Shown here: positions 1-7,799 of the stretch, in pieces
How positions within the stretch are numbered: the first letter of the stretch is position 1
Layout of the letters: each line of letters begins with the position of its first letter
Source of the DNA: Bacteroidota bacterium
Lineage (GTDB): Bacteria > Bacteroidota > Bacteroidia > Chitinophagales > Saprospiraceae
Assembly: GCA_024743405.1 (NCBI GenBank)
Contig: JANSWP010000075.1
Span: forward strand, 1 to 35,440
Direction of reading: 5' to 3'
Length of the DNA stretch: 35,440 nt
The notes under the pieces: model-generated
Seen by the model: the letters and a program-made list of their open reading frames with translations, nothing else
Told to the model about the DNA's origin: nothing
Databases searched by the model: none
Translations under genes and position numbers: made by a program

Positions 1-107
1 AACCCCACTTTAAGTAATTGATTTATATATTTGATTTTTGTTTCAGTTGAAATAAATTCCTTCAACCCTTGCATTGCATCTCTTGGACACTCAATTAGTT
101 TGATCAT
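1..107 (-). CDS. Hydroxymethylglutaryl-CoA lyase, N-terminal fragment (cut by window edge)
   Basis: The gene starts with ATG at 105-107 and is open to the window edge, giving 35 residues that begin MIKLIECPRDAMQG and continue through a KEFI-TE-KI-YIN-LLKVG pattern. This matches my memory of the start of bacterial HMG-CoA lyases, TIM-barrel enzymes of the HMGL-like family that cleave HMG-CoA to acetyl-CoA and acetoacetate in leucine and ketone metabolism. The catalytic barrel lies outside the window, so active-site residues cannot be checked. No convincing -7 box was found within 100 bp upstream; a weak one-mismatch box lies at 197-204. The name rests on a short but characteristic N-terminus. 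Confidence 0.7.
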   Translation of the reverse strand, partial: MIKLIECPRDAMQGLKEFISTETKIKYINQLLKVG

Positions 108-244
108 CTTTGATTTGAATGTTAGCGAAATAAAAAAATGAAAAAAAGCCGATATTTTAATTCAATTTGGCTTGATTTATCGATTTATTTATAGCTCGAA
201 TGTAAAATTTTTATCATTAAAACGTTCTTTCCAAAACAATTAAA

Positions 245-272
245 TTGAAAATGTTTTAAATAGCTAAATTTG
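245..272 (+). promoter_or_regulatory. Candidate Bacteroidota promoter in the 108-447 gap
   Basis: TTG at 245-247, 17 bp, then TAAATTTG at 265-272, which fits TAnnTTTG. It would drive the small membrane protein gene, leaving a leader of about 170 nt to the preferred ATG at 448. Apart from this box and AT-rich sequence, I see nothing convincing in the 340 bp gap between the HMG-CoA lyase start and that ATG. Confidence 0.4.
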
Positions 273-447
273 CAACCTACTTATAGCCTGGTAAAAAATT
301 CAAAACTGAAAATCGATAGGTTATGGTTATGGCAAAAAATTATCGAATGGGTATCAGTATAAACGAGTGAGATAATTTGAAGTCAAGTTCATGAGGCATT
401 GGTTTTCAAGAATGAAAAATTTAAACATCTTCTTAATTATAATATTT

Positions 448-669
448 ATGAAAACAGGTATTTGGTCATTAATTGGTTTTGCTCTTTTCATTCTTGGATT
501 TGTTGCTATCATTTTGAGTTTCATTGGCGCCAAATTATCATTTTTAGCTTGGATGGATTCTTCTAGTGCATTAATTGGTTTAATCATTAAATTATTGATG
601 ATTGTTGGTGGAGCGGTAATTATCGTTTTGGCAAGGACAGATTGGGAGGAGGAGAACTCGGAAGCTTAG
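448..669 (+). CDS. Small two-helix membrane protein of unknown function
   Basis: A 73-residue product from the ATG at 448, beginning MKTGIWSLIGF. Two hydrophobic stretches (about residues 5-30 and 40-60) are joined by a short loop containing WMDSSS, and the tail is hydrophilic and acidic (ARTDWEEENSEA). In-frame ATGs at 391 and 412 would add 19 or 12 residues; I prefer 448 because the protein then begins directly before the first helix, as small integral membrane proteins usually do. It is convergent with the DUF5686 gene and has no obvious operon partner. It resembles conserved hypothetical proteins of Bacteroidota; no function can be assigned. Confidence 0.6.
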   Translation: MKTGIWSLIGFALFILGFVAIILSFIGAKLSFLAWMDSSSALIGLIIKLLMIVGGAVIIVLARTDWEEENSEA

Positions 670-725
670 TATCTCCAAAAAATAATTTGATCATCTAGAC
701 AGCTTCTTTTACGAAAGATATACAA

Positions 726-3206
726 CTAAGAAATTGGTAAATCGATTCCAATGATGAAACCAAATTTGTCATAGCTGCCTTTTCGAAAAGAGCAAACACC
801 ATCGATCCTAAAAAAGCGGAAAATGCCTTTGCCAATATTTTCAATTCCAAAATTGAATTCGTTATAAGGCATCTTATTATTTGTATATAGAAAGGAACTT
901 CCAAAAACAGTGGTCCATCCTAATTTCCTAATTAAAGGAACCTTATCAAGAATATATCCTTCAAAATGATGTTCAAAATGAAGCTCTGTCCAATATTGAT
1001 CTGTACTTTCTTGGTAATAAGGCAACAACATAAATGAATTTATATATTCATTTGGCGTTCCAATTTCAGTTAAATTGCCATTGAAATGCTTATAATCTTG
1101 GAAAAAAGCATTCTTATTACTTAGAAACCATCCTACTTTTATATTGTATTGAAGGTAACCCAATACACCAATTGAAAGATATTTTTCTTGAATTTGAAAC
1201 GCTAATTTGTCAAAGTTGGAGCCATTCTCGAAAACCGGTACTCCCCTTGTATATCGAATCCAAAAATCAGGAAATTTTGAGCCCATGATATATTTTTCAT
1301 TGGGATATGAGATATACTTTTGATTGATGCGAAGCCGAAAATTAAGCGCCAAAATAACAGATTTATGAAGTTCAAAAATGCCATCCTTTAGAAATTCATT
1401 ATTTGGAATATTGGAATCGTATTCCCTAGAATTGTTATAAAAAAAACTGAAATCGGAAAAATTTTCTAAAGGCTTTCGCTTCGCAAATTCTAAAGAAGAA
1501 TACATCAAAACTCCATTAAATAATTCTCTTCTGTATTGGATTCTGGCAAAATCTTTTTCATAAAAACGAGCATAGTTCTTTCTAAAAAAAACAGAATAAA
1601 CTGCGTTTACTGAATTATTAATTGGATCATTTTCATTGAATTGAGCTAATTTTGTTCCTGCCCAAATATTGAATTGAGTATAGTTTTGTCGATTTAAATT
1701 ATAGGTAAGCTGATAAGCATTTCGAAATTTTTCTTCTGAAAATCCATACGTAAAATTTGCATTAATTCGGATCCACTTTAACCAATCATCATCAAATTTT
1801 TTTCGCCAAGATATCCTCAAGTTTGAATTCCATCCTTGAACTGTATTGAATAAAAAGGTCGTTAAAAGGGGTTTTATTTGGAAATAATTTCCTTGATAGG
1901 ATTTTGAAAAAGTGTAACCGAAAAATAAATTTTCAACGCCAAACCGATTGGCTTTTTGGTCTAAAGAATCTAAATAAGCTTTCGATTTTCGAACAATCTT
2001 TAAGCTATCCTTTTTTAGGTAATCAATCCCTTCTTCGTCTGTTATTGGAATTGGACGAATAGATTCCCAATAACTCGAATCTCTCTCATTTGCGCCTTCT
2101 TCAACTTTAAAAACCTCATTATCAAAAAAATCTTTTTTGAAATCTGGTTGGAGGTTATAATTCGTATAAACGCCCGTATAATTTCCTACATATTTAAATC
2201 CGAATACCCCGCCTGAAAATCGAAAATTCTGAGAAAACAATTGCCAAATATTTGGACTTTGAATAGGCACATGAACTTGTTCAACAAAAAGGGTATCAAA
2301 AATTTCCCATTTCATTGAAATACCCGTTAAAAAAAAATTGGCACTTTGAATATTCCAATAATCTTCGACAATATAAATGAATCCTTCAATTACAGGATCT
2401 TCTTTACGTTTAGGAATCACCTCAATTTTATTTAATAACCTTCCCTGTCCATCGAATAGCGTCCCTTGTAATTTATATTCATAAAAACTCAACGCATTCT
2501 CTGCAATCGGTGAAACAATACTCCGCCCAAACTCTGTCGTATTTCGGTATAAACTCAAATCCATACTCATTGCATTATTAAAGCTAAATCCGTTATCCGA
2601 ACCACTCACCTTAGAGGAGATCATTATTTCTTTATACAAATCTGGTTGTTTGAAATTTAAAATAGATTCTGATTCTGATAAATAAACAATGCCGCGACGA
2701 GTTGAATCTAAACTCCCATCGAAATCACCAACTGCTTTACCCAATATCCTTTCGGGTGCATTTAATAATTTGACATTTCCCTTTATATAAACCTCACAAC
2801 TCGACTCTTGAACCAATTCTTTGTAATATTTTCTTTTTGAGATCGCTTTTCGAATGATTTCATAAGCAGGGTCTTCCGAATCAGCCACAATTTCGATAGC
2901 GACCAAATTAATGGTTTCATTTTCTAAAAATATTTCCAAAAAAATTGGTTCATTAATTACTTCAATTTCTTCAATATGTGAACGATAACCGACATATTGA
3001 AATACAATTTTATGTTTTCCTTTTTCCAAGTCAAAAGAAAAATTGCCTTCATTATTTGTAGTTGTTCCCGTACTCGTATTTTGTATGTATATGCTAGCAA
3101 AAGGTAAGACTTCTCCCCCACTCCCTTTTACAACTCCTTGAATTTGAGCAAAATGTAGCGGAATAAAACTAAAAAACAGCAATAACGTTGTTAAGCTTTT
3201 TCTCAT
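726..3206 (-). CDS. DUF5686 outer-membrane protein with carboxypeptidase-like regulatory domain
   Basis: An 826-residue product from the ATG at 3206, which is followed by a clear signal peptide (MRKSLTTLLLFFSFIPLHFA). The open frame runs back to 3395, but that extension lacks a signal sequence and would span the intrinsic terminator at 3297-3329, so it is rejected. Next comes a carboxypeptidase-D regulatory-like beta-sandwich (IQGVVKG... LPFASIYIQNT... NNEGNFSFDL... VFQYVGY), the module found at the N-termini of many Bacteroidota envelope proteins. The remaining ~700 residues have the alternating aromatic/polar pattern of a DUF5686-type outer-membrane beta barrel and end GIDLPIS. Its role is unknown; related proteins are assumed to act in envelope transport or assembly. 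It appears monocistronic. Confidence 0.8.
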   Translation of the reverse strand: MRKSLTTLLLFFSFIPLHFAQIQGVVKGSGGEVLPFASIYIQNTSTGTTTNNEGNFSFDLEKGKHKIVFQYVGYRSHIEEIEVINEPIFLEIFLENETINLVAIEIVADSEDPAYEIIRKAISKRKYYKELVQESSCEVYIKGNVKLLNAPERILGKAVGDFDGSLDSTRRGIVYLSESESILNFKQPDLYKEIMISSKVSGSDNGFSFNNAMSMDLSLYRNTTEFGRSIVSPIAENALSFYEYKLQGTLFDGQGRLLNKIEVIPKRKEDPVIEGFIYIVEDYWNIQSANFFLTGISMKWEIFDTLFVEQVHVPIQSPNIWQLFSQNFRFSGGVFGFKYVGNYTGVYTNYNLQPDFKKDFFDNEVFKVEEGANERDSSYWESIRPIPITDEEGIDYLKKDSLKIVRKSKAYLDSLDQKANRFGVENLFFGYTFSKSYQGNYFQIKPLLTTFLFNTVQGWNSNLRISWRKKFDDDWLKWIRINANFTYGFSEEKFRNAYQLTYNLNRQNYTQFNIWAGTKLAQFNENDPINNSVNAVYSVFFRKNYARFYEKDFARIQYRRELFNGVLMYSSLEFAKRKPLENFSDFSFFYNNSREYDSNIPNNEFLKDGIFELHKSVILALNFRLRINQKYISYPNEKYIMGSKFPDFWIRYTRGVPVFENGSNFDKLAFQIQEKYLSIGVLGYLQYNIKVGWFLSNKNAFFQDYKHFNGNLTEIGTPNEYINSFMLLPYYQESTDQYWTELHFEHHFEGYILDKVPLIRKLGWTTVFGSSFLYTNNKMPYNEFNFGIENIGKGIFRFFRIDGVCSFRKGSYDKFGFIIGIDLPIS

Positions 3207-3296
3207 TATCAAATTAAGTGAATTCCTTTTTTTGCAATGTAACGATTTCAATAGTTCATTATTGGAATGAAAATTAACAATGAGTAAATGAATACC

Positions 3297-3329
3297 AAAA
3301 AAAAGAGCCACCCCAATGGAATGACTCTT
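3297..3329 (-). terminator. Intrinsic terminator of glnA
   Basis: On the minus strand, a 12-bp stem (3318-3329 with 3303-3314, three G-U pairs) with an AAT/ATT loop is followed directly by eight T (complement of the A-run 3297-3304). It lies about 60 nt past the glnA stop and before the DUF5686 start at 3206, so it separates the two same-strand genes. Confidence 0.85.
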
Positions 3330-3387
3330 AAAATAAGCTTGATTCATATATATATTTATCGTTTCGAAAAACGAGAAATCTAACTTT

Positions 3388-4401
3388 TTATTCATGACCT
3401 ACCGTATCAATGATGGCAGAGGCAACTTGATAGGGGTCAGCGTTTGAAGCAGGACGACGGTCTTCTAACCAGCCTTTCCAACCTTTTTCAACTACTAAAA
3501 CAGGAATTCTGATAGAAGCTCCCCTGTCAGAAATTCCATAACTAAAGTCAGTGATAGCAGCCGTTTCATGCTTACCTGTTAGTCTTTGATCGTTATAAGC
3601 ACCATACACTGCGATACATTCTTTAACAGTCCCTCTAAATCGTTCACAAATTTCTTCGAATTTTGCTTGAGAACCACAAGTTCTCAAAACTGTATTAGAG
3701 AAGTTGGCATGCATTCCTGAACCATTCCAATCAGTATCACCCAATGGTTTTGGATGCCAATTGATAGAAACACCATAATCTTCTCCAATTCTTTCTAAAA
3801 GATATCTTGCAACCCAAATTTGATCTCCAGCACTTCTAGCGCCTTTAGCAAATATTTGGAATTCCCATTGTCCGGCAGCAACTTCTGCGTTGATACCTTC
3901 AATATTCAAACCTGCATCAATGCAAGCATCCATATGCTCCTCAACAATTTGTCGACCATATGCATTTTTTGCACCTACACCACAATAATAAGGACCTTGA
4001 GGTTCTGGATATCCACCTTCAGGGAAGCCTAATGGGTTATTGGTATCAATATCATAAAAGAAATATTCTTGTTCAAAACCAAACCAAAAGTCATCATCAT
4101 CGTCTTTTATCGTTGCTCTCCCATTACTTGAATGTGCAGAACCATCTGAGTTCAAAACCTCAGTCATGACCAAATAAGCATTTCTTCTTTGAGGGTCAGG
4201 GTAAATTGCAACTGGTTTCAACAAACAATCTGAAGAACCACCTTCTGCCTGTTGTGTTGAACTACCATCAAAAGACCATACTGGACATTCTTCTAATTTT
4301 CCAGAAAATTCAGAATTATCTACCAGTTTTGTTTTACTTCTCAAACCTTGAGTTGGAGTAGAACCATCAAGCCAGATGTATTCTAATTTCGTTTTAGACA
4401 T
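3388..4401 (-). CDS. glnA: Glutamine synthetase, type II (eukaryote-like)
   Basis: A 337-residue enzyme making glutamine from glutamate, ammonia and ATP in the cytoplasm. The N-terminal beta-grasp domain has the type II signature W-SFDGSSTQQAEG followed by a DCLLKPVAIYPDP stretch. The catalytic domain shows the EQEYFF metal-site motif, the NAEVA-GQWEFQ region, NWHPKP, NGSGMHAN, and GKHETAAI followed by SYGISDRGASIRIP. At 337 residues it matches the short GSII class rather than the ~470-residue bacterial GSI or the ~730-residue GSIII common in Bacteroidota. Because GSII lacks the adenylylation loop, control is probably transcriptional or through the long leader described separately. It has its own promoter and terminator. 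Confidence 0.95.
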   Translation of the reverse strand: MSKTKLEYIWLDGSTPTQGLRSKTKLVDNSEFSGKLEECPVWSFDGSSTQQAEGGSSDCLLKPVAIYPDPQRRNAYLVMTEVLNSDGSAHSSNGRATIKDDDDDFWFGFEQEYFFYDIDTNNPLGFPEGGYPEPQGPYYCGVGAKNAYGRQIVEEHMDACIDAGLNIEGINAEVAAGQWEFQIFAKGARSAGDQIWVARYLLERIGEDYGVSINWHPKPLGDTDWNGSGMHANFSNTVLRTCGSQAKFEEICERFRGTVKECIAVYGAYNDQRLTGKHETAAITDFSYGISDRGASIRIPVLVVEKGWKGWLEDRRPASNADPYQVASAIIDTVGHE

Positions 4402-4507
4402 TTTGTCGCTATTTTGAAGATTAATAATGATAAATTGAACATAATCTGATTTATTACTAAACCAGTTGTGATACTAAAATATTTAAAGAGCAAACCCACT
4501 AAAATTG

Positions 4508-4546
4508 AGAAGCGGTCAGACTGGCATTAGCCGGCAAACCGCTTCT
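4508..4546 (-). promoter_or_regulatory. Structured element in the glnA 5' leader
   Basis: A perfect 9-bp inverted repeat (AGAAGCGGT at 4508-4516 with ACCGCTTCT at 4538-4546) encloses a second stem (CTGGC/GCCGG with an ATTA loop), forming a nested hairpin in otherwise AT-rich sequence. It lies about 105 nt upstream of the glnA start and downstream of the proposed glnA promoter, so it should be transcribed in the leader. No U-run follows on the minus strand, so it is not a simple terminator. I do not recognise it as a named riboswitch. Besides this element, the 417-bp gap 4402-4818 holds the glnA promoter and a weaker GAAACC/GGTTTC repeat at 4576-4598. Confidence 0.5.
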
Positions 4547-4632
4547 AAAAAATTAGATTAAATTTATTTTTATAAGAAACCGTGATAAAATTGGTTTCAT
4601 CTTTTTTAGTTTCACGTTCATTATTTTGGATG

Positions 4633-4663
4633 CAAATTTAAATCAATATATTCGAATAACAAA
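4633..4663 (-). promoter_or_regulatory. glnA promoter, TTTG-N19-TAAATTTG
   Basis: On the minus strand, TTTG (4663-4660), 19 bp, then TAAATTTG (4640-4633) match the Bacteroidota -33/-7 consensus closely. Transcription would start near 4626, giving a glnA leader of about 225 nt. Confidence 0.65.
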
Positions 4664-4818
4664 GACTTATTGTATTATTTACGTTATCCTTATTAACACT
4701 ATATCAAATCAACAGAATTTTTACTTTTAGAATCTGCTTTTGCAGAATAAAAAAATCCTAAAACGCCCTTTTTGAAAAATAATAATTTAAAATAGAAAAT
4801 GCTTTTTAACCTTTAGGT

Positions 4819-6894
4819 ATGCTAAGAAGACCTTTTTTACTTTTTCTCCTGTTCCTTTCGCTTCATATTACAGCGCAAATCGATTCTTCTTTCATCGAGA
4901 CTTCGGATTTAGAATCGGTAATTGAAGATTATTTACAAAATGAGGAATCAGAATCTTTTGATTACAACACATTAAATAGCCATCTTGAATCTTTATTAAA
5001 AAATCCACTTAATTTGAATAAAGTCACTGAAGAAGACCTTAAAGATTTTGGGATTCTTTCTGACATTCAAATTTTTGACTTCCTAAACTATAGACAAAAT
5101 ACAGGTGCATTCATATCCATTTATGAGCTCCAATCTATTCCAAGTTTTGACAATTCAACTATCAGGAAAATTCTTCCCTTTGTTGGCATAAAAGTCCAAG
5201 GCGTAACAATAAAGGAAGGACTTTTCCAAATGATAAAAGAAGGAGAAAATCAATTATTTCTTCGTTGGTCAAGAAGACTTCAAAAGGCAAAAGGTTATTT
5301 AAGTAACGTTGGAGAATCACCAAATTATTTGGGAGATCCCAATCGGTTTTATTTAAGATTCAAACATTCCTATGGCACAAAATTAAGCTATGGTATTACC
5401 GCTGAAAAAGACCCAGGAGAAGAATTCTTTAAAGGTTCTAATGCAAATGGTTTCGATTTTTACTCTGCTCATTTTTTCGTAAAAGACCTATCTGAAAAAT
5501 TACGTGTTGTTGCTATAGGAGATTTCAAAGTGAATTTTGGACAAGGTCTAATAATTAGAAATGGTTTTAGCACTGGAAAAAGTGCTTTTACCATGAACAT
5601 TAAAAGAAATAACAAGCCTTTAGAACGATACTCTTCTGTCAATGAGATTGATTTTATGCGCGGATTGGGTACTACTTTAAAACTAACAAAAAATGTAGAG
5701 CTAACAACCTTTATCTCAAGAAGGAAAATTGACGGAAATCAAAATATTGAATTGGTTGGTGAATTGGAAGAATTTTCCTTTTCATCTCTTCAATCATCTG
5801 GTATGCATAGAACAATTGGCGAAATTGAAGATAAAAATGCTATTCAAAATTTAACCATTGGAAATCAGCTAAAATGGAAGTCCGATACTTGGCATATATC
5901 CGCAAATACACTTTTCAATCAATTCGATCAACCCTTAATTTTGACACAAAGAGTTGATAATCAATTTAATTTTTCTGGAATTCAGTTATTTAACTTTAGC
6001 TTAGATTATTCCTTGCTATTTAGAAATTTGAATTTTTTTGGCGAATCCGCAATGAGTGATAATGGTGCTTTTGCAACTTCAAATGGGTTATTGGCAGCTT
6101 TAGATCAAAAATTAAGTATCGCTGTCCTGTTCCGATATTTCCCTAAAGACTTTCACCATTTGAATGGACAACCATTCGCTGAAAAACGAGCAGGTCGAAA
6201 TGAAACTGGTTTATATTTTGGATTAGAAATGAGACCTTTTAAAAATTGGAAACTAAACGCCTATTATGATTTTTGGGAAAACCCATGGCTAGGTTTCACA
6301 AATGATGCCCCCGATATTGGAAATGAATGGCTGGCAAGATTAACCTATTCAAAAAGGAGAAGTATGGAATTTTATGTCCAAATTAGAAACGAAACAAAAT
6401 CAAATAATTTAAGCGAAAACCAAACAAAGCTTGACCTTCCCGTTGAACGACAACGTTTTCAAACTAGAGTGCATTTCTCTTATAACCTGACCCAATTTAT
6501 TACATTAAAAAGTAGAGTTGATTTTGGAACTTTTAAGGAAGAAAATATTCAGATTCAAAAAGGTATTTCAATGTATCAAGACCTAATTTACCGCCCAAAA
6601 TGGATTCCATTTTCATTTACCACTCGATTTGCTATTTTCGATACCGACGGTTATGATGTTCGTTATTATCACTATGAGAATGATTTACTTTACAATTTTT
6701 CAATACCTTCTTATTATAATGAAGGCACCAGATTTTATCTAAATGTAAGGTATCGTGGTATTCGAAATTTAATGTTGGAAGCAAGGTATGCCCAAACTTT
6801 TTGGAATAATCAATCTTCATTTTCTTCTGGCAATGAGGAGATACTTGGTCAATTGAGGTCTGAAATAAAATTCCAATTGAGATATAAGTTTTAA
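4819..6894 (+). CDS. Helix-hairpin-helix envelope protein with beta-barrel-like C-terminus
   Basis: A 691-residue product with a signal peptide (MLRRPFLLFLLFLSLHITAQ). About residues 57-125 form a ComEA-like helix-hairpin-helix tandem (NPLNLNKVTEEDLKDFGILSD, then FLNYRQNTGAFISIYELQSI and a second hairpin ending LPFVGI). From about residue 135 on, repeated short strands with alternating aromatics, ending in LRYKF (a terminal aromatic), suggest an outer-membrane beta barrel of about 550 residues. The combination is known among Bacteroidota hypothetical proteins, but its function is not. The HhH unit normally binds nucleic acid, which is odd in an exported protein; DNA capture or uptake is one speculative reading. 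The stop overlaps the convergent gmhA stop by 4 nt. Confidence 0.75.
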   Translation: MLRRPFLLFLLFLSLHITAQIDSSFIETSDLESVIEDYLQNEESESFDYNTLNSHLESLLKNPLNLNKVTEEDLKDFGILSDIQIFDFLNYRQNTGAFISIYELQSIPSFDNSTIRKILPFVGIKVQGVTIKEGLFQMIKEGENQLFLRWSRRLQKAKGYLSNVGESPNYLGDPNRFYLRFKHSYGTKLSYGITAEKDPGEEFFKGSNANGFDFYSAHFFVKDLSEKLRVVAIGDFKVNFGQGLIIRNGFSTGKSAFTMNIKRNNKPLERYSSVNEIDFMRGLGTTLKLTKNVELTTFISRRKIDGNQNIELVGELEEFSFSSLQSSGMHRTIGEIEDKNAIQNLTIGNQLKWKSDTWHISANTLFNQFDQPLILTQRVDNQFNFSGIQLFNFSLDYSLLFRNLNFFGESAMSDNGAFATSNGLLAALDQKLSIAVLFRYFPKDFHHLNGQPFAEKRAGRNETGLYFGLEMRPFKNWKLNAYYDFWENPWLGFTNDAPDIGNEWLARLTYSKRRSMEFYVQIRNETKSNNLSENQTKLDLPVERQRFQTRVHFSYNLTQFITLKSRVDFGTFKEENIQIQKGISMYQDLIYRPKWIPFSFTTRFAIFDTDGYDVRYYHYENDLLYNFSIPSYYNEGTRFYLNVRYRGIRNLMLEARYAQTFWNNQSSFSSGNEEILGQLRSEIKFQLRYKF

Positions 6895-7472
6895 TCTTCG
6901 CTGCCAAAAATGGCAGTTTCCACCAATTCACAAATAATATGACCAACCATAATATGTGCCTCTTGAATTCTGGGAGTATCTTCTGACGGGATTTTTAAAA
7001 TCACATCGCACAAATCCTTCATTTTTCCGCCATTTTCACCAGTCATGCCAATCACTTTCATGTTGCACTCTTTTGCAGCGACTATGGCTTCAATGATATT
7101 TTTAGAATTTCCGGAAGTAGATAAGGCTACCAATATATCTCCTTCTCTCCCCATTGCTTTCACTCCTCTAGCAAAAACTTGGGAATACCCATAATCATTA
7201 GCAACTGCTGTCATGAAAGACGAATTACTATGTAATGCTTCTGCAAAAAGAGGTGCTCGATCCAGGTAAAACCTACCAGACAATTCACAAGCTAAATGTT
7301 GAGCATCAGCCGCACTTCCACCATTACCACAAAAAAGGGTTTTCCCATCATTTTTTAGCGTTTCGATAATTAAATCTGCTGATTTTTGAGTTAAACCAAT
7401 AAATTCTAAGTCTGATAAAATGGTGTTTTTTATAGAAATTGATTGAAGAATAATGGCTTGAATTTTTGTCAT
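6891..7472 (-). CDS. gmhA: Sedoheptulose 7-phosphate isomerase (SIS domain)
   Basis: A 193-residue SIS-domain protein from the ATG at 7472. It has FCGNGGSAADAQHLACELSGRF, the signature of GmhA phosphoheptose isomerases, followed by LVALSTSGNSKNI (the phosphosugar-binding SIS motif) and IQEAHIMVGHIICELVE. GmhA converts sedoheptulose 7-phosphate to D-glycero-D-manno-heptose 7-phosphate, the first step of ADP-heptose synthesis for lipopolysaccharide core or surface glycans. The frame is open back to a TTG at 7520, but a promoter-like TACTTTTG lies in that stretch and GmhA proteins are about 190-195 residues, so 7472 is chosen. No other heptose gene is next to it. Confidence 0.85.
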   Translation of the reverse strand: MTKIQAIILQSISIKNTILSDLEFIGLTQKSADLIIETLKNDGKTLFCGNGGSAADAQHLACELSGRFYLDRAPLFAEALHSNSSFMTAVANDYGYSQVFARGVKAMGREGDILVALSTSGNSKNIIEAIVAAKECNMKVIGMTGENGGKMKDLCDVILKIPSEDTPRIQEAHIMVGHIICELVETAIFGSED

Positions 7473-7492
7473 AAACTTAGGAAATTGAATGC

Positions 7493-7521
7493 CAAAAGTA
7501 TCAATAATAAAGGATTTCAAA
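7493..7521 (-). promoter_or_regulatory. gmhA promoter, TTTG-N17-TACTTTTG
   Basis: On the minus strand, TTTG (7521-7518), 17 bp, TACTTTTG (7500-7493). Transcription would start near 7486, about 14 nt before the ATG at 7472. It also argues against the TTG start at 7520. Confidence 0.55.
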
Positions 7522-7612
7522 CCAGGGATTCTATGATTTATTTGAGGTGTTATTTTTCAAAAATTGAATTTTTATAAAATTCCAGAACAAAAAAATAATA
7601 TTCCTGTTAGAG

Positions 7613-7643
7613 TTGCATTAAATAAAAAAGAGAAATACATTTG
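7613..7643 (+). promoter_or_regulatory. his operon promoter, TTG-N20-TACATTTG
   Basis: TTG at 7613-7615, 20 bp, then TACATTTG at 7636-7643. Transcription would start near 7648-7652, a few bases before the leader-peptide ATG at 7664. Confidence 0.7.
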
Positions 7644-7663
7644 CGCCTCAATCAAGAAAAAAT

Positions 7664-7723
7664 ATGAATTTTCAATTACATCATCATCATCATTTATTAA
7701 TGTCAAATAGAGGCAAATGGTGA
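7664..7723 (+). CDS. hisL: His operon leader peptide with five consecutive His codons
   Basis: A 19-residue ORF, MNFQLHHHHHLLMSNRGKW, with its stop TGA at 7721-7723. The five His codons (CAT, 7679-7693) in tandem, directly ahead of hisG and an intrinsic terminator, are the hallmark of histidine attenuation: ribosome stalling at low His-tRNA senses histidine supply. The peptide itself is presumably non-functional. Leader peptides with His runs are well known in enterobacteria; the arrangement here is analogous, with its own sequence. Confidence 0.9.
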   Translation: MNFQLHHHHHLLMSNRGKW

Positions 7724-7767
7724 TGTAATTGAAATAACTCAATTATAAAAAAGGCTTACCGTTTGTT
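7671..7767 (+). promoter_or_regulatory. his attenuator: mutually exclusive RNA hairpins
   Basis: Hand pairing gives three competing stems. Stem A: a perfect 13-bp pairing of 7671-7683 with 7721-7733 that encloses the His codons and includes the leader stop (the no-translation form). Stem B, the antiterminator: 7712-7723 with 7756-7767, 12 bp including four G-U pairs, which takes the left arm of the terminator. A short 7-bp stem, 7726-7732 with 7739-7745, is a further alternative. A ribosome stalled on the His codons would block stem A and leave 7712-7723 free for stem B, so hisG is transcribed. A ribosome that reaches the stop covers 7712-7723 and lets the terminator form. Confidence 0.75.
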
Positions 7768-7785
7768 CGGTAAGCCTTTTTTTTT
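7750..7785 (+). terminator. his attenuator terminator
   Basis: A perfect 11-bp GC-containing stem (AAGGCTTACCG at 7751-7761 with CGGTAAGCCTT at 7768-7778), loop TTTGTT, followed by an uninterrupted T-run to 7785. It ends 15 bp before the hisG ATG, so if it forms the structural genes are not transcribed. Confidence 0.9.
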
Positions 7786-7799
7786 ATTCAAAAAATAAT

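Noticed and set aside
323-370. A 15-codon ORF upstream of the small membrane protein gene
   Set aside because: Too short, no biased residues like a leader peptide, and no competing hairpins or terminator follow.
3207-3395. Longer 889-residue form of the DUF5686 protein
   Set aside because: The extension has no signal peptide, covers the glnA terminator and overlaps glnA; the form from 3206 begins with a proper signal peptide.
4576-4598. GAAACC/GGTTTC repeat followed by CTTTTTT on the plus strand as a terminator
   Set aside because: Only 6 bp of stem with an 11-nt loop, and no plus-strand gene ends upstream for it to terminate.
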